Of a stretch of DNA of 64,000 nt, positions 1 through 8,326 are shown piece by piece (the stretch's first letter is position 1; each line of letters begins with the position of its first letter). The stretch covers positions 62,001 through 126,000 of the forward strand of contig CAZAJG010000001.1 in NCBI GenBank assembly GCA_964485405.1, given 5' to 3'. Under the pieces are notes generated by a model, which did no database searches, had not been told where the DNA came from, and worked only from the letters and a program-made list of their open reading frames with translations. The DNA is from CAKZNE01 sp964485405 (GTDB lineage Bacteria > Bacteroidota > Bacteroidia > Flavobacteriales > Schleiferiaceae). A program made the translations under genes and the position numbers.

Positions 1-670
1 TAATAAACGCAATGGCACGAAAACGAAAAATGACGATTAATAAAATTATACCGCCAATAAGCACAAATCGGCCCTTGTTCTCCGCCCAAGTCAGGTTTTT
101 TACTTTTAATGACATTAATGGAAGCTCCGCCACCAATAAAAAAGAGGTGATTATGGTAAGCCCCGTTAATAAAAGGGGATGCAGTAAAATTTGGCGCAAG
201 TGCTCGTTATCTCCATAATAAGCCAACAAGCCTACAGAAAAGATTAAGATGGTGTTTGCCGGAGTGGGCAAACCTATAAAGTAATCAGATTGGCGCGTAT
301 CTAAATTAAACTTGGCCAAGCGCAGAGCGGAAAAAAGAGGGATTAAAAAAGCGATATACGGTAAAAAATCCGGTATAGGTTCTCCCTCTTGCATTGCAAT
401 TTTAAAGAGCTTAAACACAAAAAAGCCAGGCACTACACCAAAGGTTACCATATCCGCCAAAGAGTCTAGCTGCTTACCCATTTCTGAGTGCACCTTTAAC
501 AAACGCGCTACAAAGCCATCTAAAAAGTCAAATACCAAGGAGAGCGACACCAAGGTTGCTGCCTGCCACAAATCACCTAGAAAAACGGCATGAATTGCCA
601 TCAGTCCACAAGCCAAATTGGCCAGTGTTAAGGAATTTGGGAATATGCTTTTATAATTATTCTTAGCCAT
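1..670 (-). CDS. pssA: CDP-diacylglycerol--serine O-phosphatidyltransferase, partial
   Basis: Makes phosphatidylserine from CDP-diacylglycerol and serine in the inner membrane, the first step to phosphatidylethanolamine. The minus-strand frame opens with ATG at 668-670 (MAKNNYKSIFPNSLTLANLA) and stays open to the window edge, about 223 residues, so only a short C-terminus is missing. The CDP-alcohol phosphatidyltransferase signature DG-x2-AR-x8-G-x3-D-x3-D is visible as FLDGFVARLLK then GKQLDSLAD, near residues 50-70. Several hydrophobic segments follow. It is divergent from the PorV-like gene. The class II PssA assignment rests on the signature and length and could be another CDP-alcohol transferase, though serine is by far the commonest in this phylum. 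Confidence 0.88.
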   Translation of the reverse strand, partial: MAKNNYKSIFPNSLTLANLACGLMAIHAVFLGDLWQAATLVSLSLVFDFLDGFVARLLKVHSEMGKQLDSLADMVTFGVVPGFFVFKLFKIAMQEGEPIPDFLPYIAFLIPLFSALRLAKFNLDTRQSDYFIGLPTPANTILIFSVGLLAYYGDNEHLRQILLHPLLLTGLTIITSFLLVAELPLMSLKVKNLTWAENKGRFVLIGGIILLIVIFRFRAIAFI

Positions 671-743
671 AAAGACAATATTAATATAAATATCAAGTTT
701 TTAATGCGAGAATTTTCATTTTTATTTGTGCTAAATTTTGTCC

Positions 744-1814
744 GTGTTAAAAAAGTTTCTCCTTTCGTTAATTCTTTTCCCCTGCCTAATTTTTGGTCAA
801 GGGCGTAAGTATAGTAACGAATTTCTGAATATTGGTGTTGACGCCAGAGCCTTAGGTATGAGCAATAGCGTTATTGCTTCGGTAAACGATGCGGGTGCCG
901 GATATTGGAACCCTGCTGGTTTAAGCCACGTTAGAGACTCCTGGCAGGCCGGACTGATGCATGCGGAATACTTTGCCAGCATTGCTCAATACGACTACCT
1001 CGCTTATGCAGCTCCAGTAGATGCGCTGAGCACCGTAGGCTTTACCGTAATACGTTTTGGGGTGGATGATATACTTGACACCACAGAATTGATTGATAAT
1101 GATGGGAATGTAGACTACGATCGCATTAGTAGTTTTTCTACGGCAGATTATGCGTTGATTGGTTCTTACGCCCGTATTTCCAGAAAAGACCCCAATTTTA
1201 GATACGGTGGAAATGTAAAAATCATTTACCGCCAAATAGGAGAGTTTGCCAATGCTGTTGGTTTTGGGTTCGACTTAGGCGCACAGTATAAATGGGGTGG
1301 ATGGCAATTTGGAGCTACCGTTCGCGATGTAACTTCTACTTTTAATTCTTGGAATTTTAATGACGAAAAGCTGGATAGACTGGTGGAATTGGGCAATGAA
1401 TTACCCGAGGAGAACCTAGAACTCACTATCCCAAGATTGCTTTTGGGAGCGGGCAGACGTTTTCAGCTGAATGAAAAGTATAGCCTTCATACCGAAATGA
1501 GTTTCGATTTTACGTTTGATGGTCAACGAAACACCTTAGTAAGTTCTAGCTTTAGCAATATAGACCCTACTTTAGGTTTAGAACTAGGATACAAAAACTT
1601 TGTGTTTTTAAGAGCTGGAGTGGGCAACGTACAACGTACCCGCGATTTTGATGATGCTTTGTTATACACCGTTCAACCCAATATGGGCCTTGGTTTTAAC
1701 TACCGTGGTATTTCTATAGATTATGCTTTAACCGATATCGGTAATGCATCCGATGCATTATACTCTAATATTTTCTCACTTAGGTTTAATTTAGCAGCTC
1801 TCAAACGGATGTAA
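744..1814 (+). CDS. PorV/PorQ-family outer-membrane beta-barrel protein (PorV2-like)
   Basis: A secreted outer-membrane barrel of about 356 residues. It has an N-terminal signal peptide (KKFLLSLILFPCLIFG), the GVDARALGMSNS segment and an AGYWNPAGL segment typical of the PorV/PorQ family, then alternating beta strands to the C-terminus. PorV is the T9SS shuttle that binds cargo sorting domains; this paralogue is closest by eye to the variant often named PorV2, whose role is not settled. An in-frame TAA at 732-734 leaves TTG 738 or GTG 744 as the only starts upstream of the signal peptide; GTG is preferred. The stop overlaps the lnt start by one base (TAATG), so the two are translationally coupled. 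A TA-AAT-TTTG sequence at 732-740 may be a promoter with one extra spacer base. Confidence 0.8.
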   Translation: MLKKFLLSLILFPCLIFGQGRKYSNEFLNIGVDARALGMSNSVIASVNDAGAGYWNPAGLSHVRDSWQAGLMHAEYFASIAQYDYLAYAAPVDALSTVGFTVIRFGVDDILDTTELIDNDGNVDYDRISSFSTADYALIGSYARISRKDPNFRYGGNVKIIYRQIGEFANAVGFGFDLGAQYKWGGWQFGATVRDVTSTFNSWNFNDEKLDRLVELGNELPEENLELTIPRLLLGAGRRFQLNEKYSLHTEMSFDFTFDGQRNTLVSSSFSNIDPTLGLELGYKNFVFLRAGVGNVQRTRDFDDALLYTVQPNMGLGFNYRGISIDYALTDIGNASDALYSNIFSLRFNLAALKRM

Positions 1815-3424
1815 TGCTAAAAAATTTAGGGCTTTCCCTACTCAGTGCTTTCTTATTATGGTTGGCTTGGCCAGAAAGTAATTTTACCTTTTTACTGTTT
1901 TTTGCGTTTATCCCACTTCTCTTTCTAGAGAGAAACCTCACCAGCAGTTTATCCAAAAAGGCGTCACTTCAACTTTTTCTATATTCCTTCCTATCCTTCG
2001 GGCTTTGGAACTTACTTACACTTTTGTGGCTTTTTAATGCCCATTGGAGTGCTGTTTTAGCGGCCATAATCATTAACGGTAGCGGAATGGGTTTGGTAAT
2101 GGTGCTCTTCCGATACATCAAAAAAAAACTAGGAAATCAACGCGCTTACATAGCCTTACCCTTCTTTTGGATTTGTTTTGAAACTCTCCATAAATCCTGG
2201 GATTTTAGCTTCCCCTGGTTAACCTTAGGCAATGGTTTTGCAGAACAGGTAAAATGGATACAATGGTATGAATGGACAGGTGTTTTTGGCGGCACACTAT
2301 GGATTTGGCTTACCAATCTTTTGGGTTTTTGGATTTTGAGTGCTTTTGCAAAACATCGCCAATGGAAGCCTTTAATTGGACAGAGCATTCTATTTACCGC
2401 TTTCGCCATTCTTTTGCCCATTCTAATTTCCACTTACACCTACAACCATTATGAGCAAAAGGGCGAAAAGGCCAATGTGGTAGTGGTACAGCCCAATTTT
2501 AATACCTACACCGAAAAGTTTGTGATAGGTGACTACCCACAACTCGCAAAGTTTAAAGGTTTGGCTGTAGAAAAACTGGATAGCACCGTGGACTTTTTAG
2601 TGGGTCCGGAAACACTTTTACCAGATGGTATGAGTGAAGACAAACTGGCCATAAACCAAAGCATTCTGGCGCTAAAACAGCTCCTTACTCCCTACCCTAA
2701 CCTCAACATGCTTATTGGCGCTAGCACCTTAAAGTACTACGAACCCGAGCATAAAACCATTACTGCACGACCTTCTTTATACTCCTCTCACTTTTACGAT
2801 TTATACAACTCTGCTCTTTTCGTTAACGCTTCTGATTCCATTGCAATCTATCATAAATCCAAACTCGTTGCTGGGGTTGAAATGATGCCATTAATCGGGC
2901 TTTTAAAACCCATTTTAGGGGATGTGGTAACCGACATGGGAGGTACGGCTAGCTCTTTAGCCAAACAGGATTACAGAGAAAACTTTTATGCTTTTAACGA
3001 TGATTTTGTAGCCGCACCCAACATCTGCTGGGAATCTGACTTTGGTGAATATACCGGGGAATATGTGCGCAAAGGAGCCAATCTAATTTTTATTCTCACC
3101 AATGACGATTGGTGGGAAGATACCCAAGGACATCGTCAACATCTTCATTATGCTAGATTAAGGGCCATTGAAAATCGTAGAAGCATTGCCCGTTCAGCAA
3201 ATACCGGCACTTCTTGCTTCATCAATCAGCGAGGAGATGTTTCGCAAGCTTTACCTTATCGTGTAGACGGGGTTATTAAAGAAGAGATTTATGCGAATAA
3301 TGAATTGACCTATTACACCAAAAGTGGGGATGTATTATCCAGATTAAGTCTGTTTATGGCCTCTTTTTTCCTTTTGTTTAGTTGGGTTAAATCCTTTCTT
3401 CAAAAAAGGCAAACACCTTCTTAA
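1814..3424 (+). CDS. lnt: Apolipoprotein N-acyltransferase
   Basis: Adds the third acyl chain to the N-terminal cysteine of lipoproteins, in the inner membrane with the active site facing the periplasm. The first about 210 residues form hydrophobic helices; the rest is a carbon-nitrogen hydrolase domain. The Glu-Lys-Cys triad can be placed at E266 (VGPETLLP), K348 (IYHKSKLVAGVE) and C405 (PNICWESDF). The length of 536 residues is normal. It overlaps the upstream barrel gene by one base and ends 4 bases before a convergent gene with no clear terminator between them. The window also encodes several lipobox proteins (GldD, DUF4266, KatG and others) that would be substrates. Confidence 0.93.
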   Translation: MLKNLGLSLLSAFLLWLAWPESNFTFLLFFAFIPLLFLERNLTSSLSKKASLQLFLYSFLSFGLWNLLTLLWLFNAHWSAVLAAIIINGSGMGLVMVLFRYIKKKLGNQRAYIALPFFWICFETLHKSWDFSFPWLTLGNGFAEQVKWIQWYEWTGVFGGTLWIWLTNLLGFWILSAFAKHRQWKPLIGQSILFTAFAILLPILISTYTYNHYEQKGEKANVVVVQPNFNTYTEKFVIGDYPQLAKFKGLAVEKLDSTVDFLVGPETLLPDGMSEDKLAINQSILALKQLLTPYPNLNMLIGASTLKYYEPEHKTITARPSLYSSHFYDLYNSALFVNASDSIAIYHKSKLVAGVEMMPLIGLLKPILGDVVTDMGGTASSLAKQDYRENFYAFNDDFVAAPNICWESDFGEYTGEYVRKGANLIFILTNDDWWEDTQGHRQHLHYARLRAIENRRSIARSANTGTSCFINQRGDVSQALPYRVDGVIKEEIYANNELTYYTKSGDVLSRLSLFMASFFLLFSWVKSFLQKRQTPS

Positions 3425-3428
3425 AGCC

Positions 3429-4034
3429 CTATCTATACAGTCCTTTTTGGAGATGCTTCCAAAGCGCGTAGGAAGCTATTTCTACTTGATGCTCCTTATA
3501 CTTTTCCGTATCCCCATTCAGTTTATAGCTTTCTCTGGCGAAACGATCTATTTGGCTAGAAATTAGCCCCGAAACAGGAAGAGACACTAATGTAGCCAGC
3601 ACACCCAAAAGCACTTTTGATTGCCGAAGGTTTTCGTTGGGGTGATGCTCATAATGTTCTACCGTAAAGAAAAAAGTGGCAGCCGACAGTCCGTATACGA
3701 ATATCTTCATGGTTGTAATTCGATCAAAATCAGAGCGATAAATATTCAATTTCATTAACTCAGCCGAAGGAATAAAAATCACCTCATTACCATCTAAATA
3801 ATTGGGATGTACTACTATTCCAGTATCTAACACATCAATCAACAACCCATTAAACCGTCTCCCATTCGGCATCCAAACTCTTACGTCATGTAGATCGTAA
3901 TGTTCATAATGCAAAGTATCATATTTAGCCAATCCAATACTATCTGCATCCGTTAAATACACTTCGGATAAACTTAGGCTCTTGCCTGATAAAAAAGTTA
4001 ATAGAAAAAGAAGGAGTGTATGAATTATCTTCAC
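3429..4034 (-). CDS. Exported protein of unknown function
   Basis: Not recognised. The 201-residue product starts with a signal peptide (MKIIHTLLLFLLTFLSGKS), followed by a beta-rich region (about residues 35-95) containing VRVWMPNGRRFNGLLIDVLD, and then two hydrophobic stretches near residues 105-120 and 140-160 that could be membrane segments. The middle part resembles the generic pattern of small beta-barrel domains that sense or bind, but I cannot name a family. It is convergent with lnt and divergent from ltaE. Codon use looks like its neighbours, so there is no sign of transfer. Confidence 0.7.
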   Translation of the reverse strand: MKIIHTLLLFLLTFLSGKSLSLSEVYLTDADSIGLAKYDTLHYEHYDLHDVRVWMPNGRRFNGLLIDVLDTGIVVHPNYLDGNEVIFIPSAELMKLNIYRSDFDRITTMKIFVYGLSAATFFFTVEHYEHHPNENLRQSKVLLGVLATLVSLPVSGLISSQIDRFARESYKLNGDTEKYKEHQVEIASYALWKHLQKGLYR

Positions 4035-4084
4035 AGCAACATCTTGTTTTGTTCCTTAGACCTGCAATTTGATATAAAGAAGTC

Positions 4085-4092
4085 TATTTTTG
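4085..4092 (+). promoter_or_regulatory. Promoter -7 box for ltaE
   Basis: TATTTTTG matches the Bacteroidota -7 consensus TAnnTTTG exactly and lies 23 bases upstream of the ltaE ATG, giving a leader of roughly 18 bases. No good -33 TTTG is seen at the usual spacing. Confidence 0.55.
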
Positions 4093-4115
4093 GCAAAATC
4101 CACACTTTTTAACAT

Positions 4116-5153
4116 ATGAAGGAAGCTATTGATTTAAGAAGCGATACGTTTACGAAGCCCACTGAGGAAATGAAACGGGCTATGTTTGATGCTCCTGTAG
4201 GAGATGATGTATTTGATGAAGATCCTTCTATAAACCAACTCCAAGAAAAAACAGCAGATCTGTTTGGTATGGAAGCAGCCTTATTTTGCCCCAGCGGCAC
4301 CATGACCAACCAAATTGCGTTGAAAGTTCACACCCAAGCAGGAGACGAAATTATATGTCATAAATACTCGCACATCTACAATTATGAAGGTGGCGGACTT
4401 GCTTTCAACTCCGGATGTCAAACTCGATTGTTAGAAGGAAAAGGAGGGTTAATTGACCCCAAAACGGTAGAAGCGAATATAAACCCAGATAACATTCATG
4501 CGGCCACCACTTCCCTTATCTCCATGGAAAACACTTCCAATAAAGGTGGAGGCAGTTGTTATGAGTTAAATGATCTGGAAGAGATTTACAAGATCTCGAG
4601 AAAACACAATCTCGCATATCATTTAGATGGTGCTCGTCTATTTAATGCCTTAGTTCATAAAAAACAATCTCCTAAAGACTATGGAAAATGGTTTGATTCC
4701 ATCTCCATTTGTCTCTCTAAAGGATTAGGATGTCCGGTAGGTTCTCTCATTTTAGGAACACACGACTTTATGAAAAAAGCCAAACGGGTTCGTAAAAAAT
4801 TTGGAGGCGGTATGCGGCAAGCAGGCTACCTAGCCGGAGCTGGAATTTATGCCTTGGACCATCACATAGACCGATTACAGGAAGACCACGATAAAGCTTT
4901 AATGTTAAAGCGGGCTTTAGAGAATTGTGCTTGGGTAAAAGAAATTGATGAAGTGGAAACCAACATTGTTATTTTTTACCTGAAAGAAGGTTTAGAAGAT
5001 CAAATCTTCCTCAACCATTTAGAAAAGCACGGCATTAAAGCCATTAGCATGGGACAAGGTAAGCTGCGCTTTGTTACACATTTGGATGTTTCCATGGGAG
5101 AAATGGAGGAAGTAGGCAATATTTTATCTCATTTACCGCTATCGATTGGTTAA
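4116..5153 (+). CDS. ltaE: Low-specificity L-threonine aldolase
   Basis: PLP enzyme cleaving threonine or allo-threonine to glycine and acetaldehyde. The fold-type I Beta_elim_lyase family is clear from the N-terminal IDLRSDTFTKPTEEMK, the FCPSGTMTNQIAL segment near residue 60, HLDGARLFNA with the PLP-binding Asp171, and the Schiff-base lysine K202 in CLSKGLGCPVGS. The length of 345 residues is normal for the family. It stands alone with its own promoter, and its stop codon lies inside the promoter box of the next gene. No feature separates L- from L-allo-specific members. Confidence 0.92.
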   Translation: MKEAIDLRSDTFTKPTEEMKRAMFDAPVGDDVFDEDPSINQLQEKTADLFGMEAALFCPSGTMTNQIALKVHTQAGDEIICHKYSHIYNYEGGGLAFNSGCQTRLLEGKGGLIDPKTVEANINPDNIHAATTSLISMENTSNKGGGSCYELNDLEEIYKISRKHNLAYHLDGARLFNALVHKKQSPKDYGKWFDSISICLSKGLGCPVGSLILGTHDFMKKAKRVRKKFGGGMRQAGYLAGAGIYALDHHIDRLQEDHDKALMLKRALENCAWVKEIDEVETNIVIFYLKEGLEDQIFLNHLEKHGIKAISMGQGKLRFVTHLDVSMGEMEEVGNILSHLPLSIG

Positions 5154-5158
5154 TTTTG
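5151..5158 (+). promoter_or_regulatory. Promoter -7 box for the secreted amidase
   Basis: TAATTTTG, an exact TAnnTTTG match; its first three bases are the ltaE stop codon. The amidase ATG follows 21 bases later. Confidence 0.55.
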
Positions 5159-5179
5159 TGATTCGAAAACACCTGTACT

Positions 5180-6490
5180 ATGCGTTTGCTATCCAGTCCA
5201 TTTTGCCTTTTTCTTTTTTCGTCTCTCTCTGTATTCGGGCAGAAAAATCAGACATTTGAGGTAAACTTTTCCACGCCTGCCGTGAGTGAAAGCCTTGTAT
5301 ATGTATTGCATTCAGATATACAGCCTACACAACACCCTTTTACTGGTATTTCCGCATATTCCAAAAGTGATTTGAGTCATTTAGAGTTTTTGCAATACCG
5401 TATTTTTAATGGTAAAAGCTGGGACGCATGGGTTGACTTTAAAGCCTTCCATGAAGGCGCTTTAGAAGACAGACAGTCCTTTGAAGGAGAAGCTTATGAA
5501 GGGCATTTTGAAAAAATTCAGTTTAGAAGAAAAGGACGGAACAAACACACTTTTGTATTTAGACTTTACTTTCCGCCCACTGGTATTGCGGCAGAAGCAA
5601 GCACTCAAAATACAAACAGCAGTTGCAGCTGTATTCAGCCCTTTTATTGCGATAGAAGCTGCTGGTGCCCAGATGGAAGCTGCCCAAAAGATCTTACTCC
5701 GTCCTTTACCACACCTACTCATCTTATCGTGCATCACTCTGCAGGAAGCAATAGCAGCAACGATTATGCTGCTGTAGTATCTTATATATGGGATTTACAC
5801 GTAAACACCAATGGCTGGGATGATATCGGTTACAATTGGCTTATTGATCCCAATGGGGTGATTTATGAAGGACGTGGAGATGGTGTAAGTGGTGCTCATT
5901 TTAGTTGCATGAATGGCAATACCACAGGCATTTGCCTCCTTGGAAATTTTGAAACACAAGCACCAGCTACTTTAGCAGTGGATGCTCTAAAAGACTTTTT
6001 GGCTTGGGAAGCTTGCGATAAAAACATTGTTCCCGATGTAAGCGGTTTTCATAGCTCTTCTCAGATGAACTTGGAGCACATTTCAGGACACCGAGATGGA
6101 AATTCAGCAACTGTTGGTTGCCCTAAAGGCACTGCTTGCCCTGGAGATTCTCTTTACATTCTATTAACGAGTATACGAACGGATGTAGCCAATAACCCTT
6201 GTATCAATGGGGTAAGTTTAAAAGAGTGGACGCTATTCTCTATTGATGTTTTCCCCAATCCGACAGAAGATAAAATGATTGTATCTTTTGGTGAAGAGGG
6301 AGCTGTGCCGAGCGTCTATCAGGTTGAACTTATAAATTCTGCTGGCGCGTTGGTGCAACAATACAATGTGCGGCTGGAGCAATCCAATAAAAGCATGGAA
6401 GTAAATACCAACAATTTACCGCAAGGAGCTTACTGGATTAAAATCACCTCTGAAACCCATAATTACACCGGCTCTTTTATAAAGAATTAA
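5180..6490 (+). CDS. Secreted peptidoglycan-recognition N-acetylmuramoyl-L-alanine amidase with T9SS sorting domain
   Basis: Predicted zinc amidase cleaving the bond between N-acetylmuramic acid and L-alanine in peptidoglycan, exported and then secreted by T9SS. Order of parts: signal peptide (1-20, ending SVFGQ), an N-terminal beta region, a cysteine-rich linker (CSCIQPFYCDRSCWCPDGSC, about 150-170), the amidase_2/PGRP domain (about 180-335), and a type A sorting domain at the end (VFPNPTEDKMIVSF to GSFIKN). Zinc ligands are visible as HH in LIVHHSAG, H in HISGHRDG and C in VGCPKG; GYNWLIDPNG and YEGRG are also typical. It ends overlapping the convergent recX by 4 bases. It may act on foreign cell walls or in remodelling. 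Confidence 0.88.
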   Translation: MRLLSSPFCLFLFSSLSVFGQKNQTFEVNFSTPAVSESLVYVLHSDIQPTQHPFTGISAYSKSDLSHLEFLQYRIFNGKSWDAWVDFKAFHEGALEDRQSFEGEAYEGHFEKIQFRRKGRNKHTFVFRLYFPPTGIAAEASTQNTNSSCSCIQPFYCDRSCWCPDGSCPKDLTPSFTTPTHLIVHHSAGSNSSNDYAAVVSYIWDLHVNTNGWDDIGYNWLIDPNGVIYEGRGDGVSGAHFSCMNGNTTGICLLGNFETQAPATLAVDALKDFLAWEACDKNIVPDVSGFHSSSQMNLEHISGHRDGNSATVGCPKGTACPGDSLYILLTSIRTDVANNPCINGVSLKEWTLFSIDVFPNPTEDKMIVSFGEEGAVPSVYQVELINSAGALVQQYNVRLEQSNKSMEVNTNNLPQGAYWIKITSETHNYTGSFIKN

Positions 6491-6960
6491 TCCTTTCGAT
6501 TGAGCAACTCCCAAACCAAATCAGATTCATAACCTTTATTCATTAACCAAACAGCCAGTTGCTTTTTGCGGTGCCACGGATTTTTGGTTTTGAGCTCATT
6601 TTCCTTTTTCTCTCTAAGCTGCTCTAATGTTTCTATGTATTGATCTTCATCAATTTCACTAAAAGCTTTTTTTAGCACGTAGTCCGAGAGTTCATGGGGA
6701 TACAACTCTTGCTTAATCTTGATTCTTCCCCATTTTTTGATTCTAAATTTCCCTCTTACAAAGCTTCGGGCAAAACGCTCTTCATTCAAGTAGTTTTCTT
6801 GAATCAGCTCCATTAAAAGCTCATCCAGTACATGCTCAATTAATCCATAAGATTTGAGCTTTTTACGAACTTCATTCTGACTCCTCTCGCGATAAGCACA
6901 AAAAGCCCGAATGGCGTTTCGGGCTTCATCAAGCTTGTATATTTTACGTTGAGGGTTTAT
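6487..6960 (-). CDS. recX: RecX regulatory protein, with a non-canonical start
   Basis: Modulates RecA filaments. Family features are clear: FCAYRERSQNEVRKKL near the N-terminus, NYLNEERFARSFVRGKF, then KKWGRIKIKQEL. The first ATG (6811-6813) lies about 49 codons inside the conserved region, so it cannot be the true start. Upstream the frame stays open back to a TAA near 6990 but holds no ATG, GTG or TTG. The best-placed codon is ATA at 6958-6960, giving (M)NPQRKIYKLDEA, 7 bases after the TAG of the preceding gene on the same strand. The coordinates use that ATA; the alternative is a sequence error. Translation is probably coupled to the DUF4286 gene. Confidence 0.82.
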   Translation of the reverse strand: MNPQRKIYKLDEARNAIRAFCAYRERSQNEVRKKLKSYGLIEHVLDELLMELIQENYLNEERFARSFVRGKFRIKKWGRIKIKQELYPHELSDYVLKKAFSEIDEDQYIETLEQLREKKENELKTKNPWHRKKQLAVWLMNKGYESDLVWELLNRKD

Positions 6961-6967
6961 TGTATTT

Positions 6968-7279
6968 CTATTCCGATTGTTGCTCCACTCTTAAAATGGT
7001 TCTAAAAGCTACAAACTTGTCTTTAAACCTTGCGTTGTGCTCAGCTTTCAACTTAGGGGCATACACTTCATTATAAAGCTTTAAGGTTTCCATATCCTTC
7101 ACCTCGTATTGGATAGAATATGTTTTCCCTTGTTCTTCATCCACCATTACTTCACACAGCTTACTGCCTGTAAACATATTGGTAGACATTACATCCTTTA
7201 TGTGCACCTCTTTCATCCATTTTAACCACTCGTCATGAGCATCTAATTCAATGTTTACCGTAACGTTGTATATGTACAT
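6968..7279 (-). CDS. DUF4286 family protein
   Basis: A small cytoplasmic protein of 103 residues starting MYIYNVTVNIELDAHDEWL, matching the usual start of the DUF4286 family, a ferredoxin-like fold of unknown function. The frame extends 22 codons further upstream, but an exact TAnnTTTG promoter box lies at 7306-7313, inside that extension, so ATG 7277-7279 is the start. It precedes recX with a 7-base gap and probably forms an operon with it. Function unknown. Confidence 0.8.
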   Translation of the reverse strand: MYIYNVTVNIELDAHDEWLKWMKEVHIKDVMSTNMFTGSKLCEVMVDEEQGKTYSIQYEVKDMETLKLYNEVYAPKLKAEHNARFKDKFVAFRTILRVEQQSE

Positions 7280-7305
7280 GTATATTTTGCTATTGAAATC
7301 GTGTA

Positions 7306-7313
7306 CAAAGGTA
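7306..7313 (-). promoter_or_regulatory. Promoter -7 box for the DUF4286-recX operon
   Basis: The plus strand reads CAAAGGTA, so the minus strand reads TACCTTTG, an exact TAnnTTTG box. A one-mismatch -33 (TTTA) is 20 bases upstream. It sets the DUF4286 start at 7279. Confidence 0.6.
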
Positions 7314-7325
7314 CTGCAATATGTG

Positions 7326-8099
7326 CTACTGGATAAAATCCTCAAAGGGTAAAACCAAGGACAAACCTATGTTAAAGTTATTCTTTGCGACTACCATTTC
7401 TGGTGCTGTTAAGTTATCCGAATAAACAATGTTCATCTCTAACCAAATATACTTATAACCATAGGCCATTCCGAAAGTTCTTTCTAAAAGAAACGAACTT
7501 TGATGTGATCTGATGTAAGCGATACTTTCTCTTTCCGAAACGGGATATTGGCTTGTGGGCATAGAGTGATTGGTAATATCCGTGAATACCAAATTAGCCA
7601 TTCTCAGTCCTACGTACATTCTTACAAAATCGGACCTAAAACCTATACTCGGTTGCACATAATACTTACTAAAACTAAGGTCTGAACGAAGTCCAATGCC
7701 CGGCACAGGGCTAAACTCTTTGGTTCTTCCTTGCCCATAACCGGCATAGGTTTCTAGTATCCAATCTATATGCGGAGATGCATTTAGTTTTTTATAAAAA
7801 CCTAAGCCAAACTCGGTATACTTGCGTTGGGTTAAACTGTCTCTATCTCCACGGGTATAAAAATGATTTGCGGTTACGGCAATATTGTTTGTAACAGAAT
7901 ACGCTCCCTGTATATCCACCCCTTCATAATCCGTTCCACTCGCAGCAGCTACACTTGCTTTCAACTCATTTTTTTGTTTAAACAAGGATACGTTACTTCT
8001 GTTCGGGGAATAAAATCGATGAATAGCACAAGATGTTGTTAGTCCGATTAGAGATAAAGCGAGAAGACCTTTTTTGAGTAAGCGACAGTTCATAACCAT
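7326..8099 (-). CDS. Putative outer-membrane beta-barrel lipoprotein
   Basis: Not recognised as a named family. The N-terminus is a lipoprotein signal peptide with lipobox LTTSC (Cys24 of the longest version), followed by about 230 residues of alternating polar and aromatic beta strands (GAYSVTNNIAVTANHFY, YVQPSIGFRSDFVRMYVGLR) that end in VLPFEDFIQ. This looks like a small outer-membrane barrel or surface lipoprotein. Starts MVMNCR (8099) and MNCR (8093) are both possible. It precedes DUF4286 but that gene has its own promoter. Confidence 0.7.
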   Translation of the reverse strand: MVMNCRLLKKGLLALSLIGLTTSCAIHRFYSPNRSNVSLFKQKNELKASVAAASGTDYEGVDIQGAYSVTNNIAVTANHFYTRGDRDSLTQRKYTEFGLGFYKKLNASPHIDWILETYAGYGQGRTKEFSPVPGIGLRSDLSFSKYYVQPSIGFRSDFVRMYVGLRMANLVFTDITNHSMPTSQYPVSERESIAYIRSHQSSFLLERTFGMAYGYKYIWLEMNIVYSDNLTAPEMVVAKNNFNIGLSLVLPFEDFIQ

Positions 8100-8326
8100 T
8101 TGCTTTAGTGAAACTTGTTATTAACTGCCGCAAAGTATTTGGATCAATTTAAACCCTAAAATTATTTTTTGCTAGGAATTGGAATTATTTATTGTTTTTT
8201 AATAAATAGTGCGGGATATGCTAAGATCTCGCTCATCCTTATTGATTCATACCACATTTGTGAGAAAAACTATAATTCTTGCGGTTTTCGCAAAAAATAT
8301 ACTTCCCTTTCGCACTTAATACTGGA

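Noticed and set aside
312..593. Plus-strand frame of 93 codons in the pssA region
   Set aside because: It is antisense to the clear CDP-alcohol phosphatidyltransferase on the minus strand and has no conserved features.
7280..7345. Longer start of the DUF4286 protein
   Set aside because: It includes the promoter box and a stretch with no similarity to the family.
8186..8208. TATTTATT/AATAAATA hairpin in the 227-base gap 8100-8326
   Set aside because: All A/T stem of 8 bp, expected by chance in AT-rich DNA; no gene or regulator recognised there.
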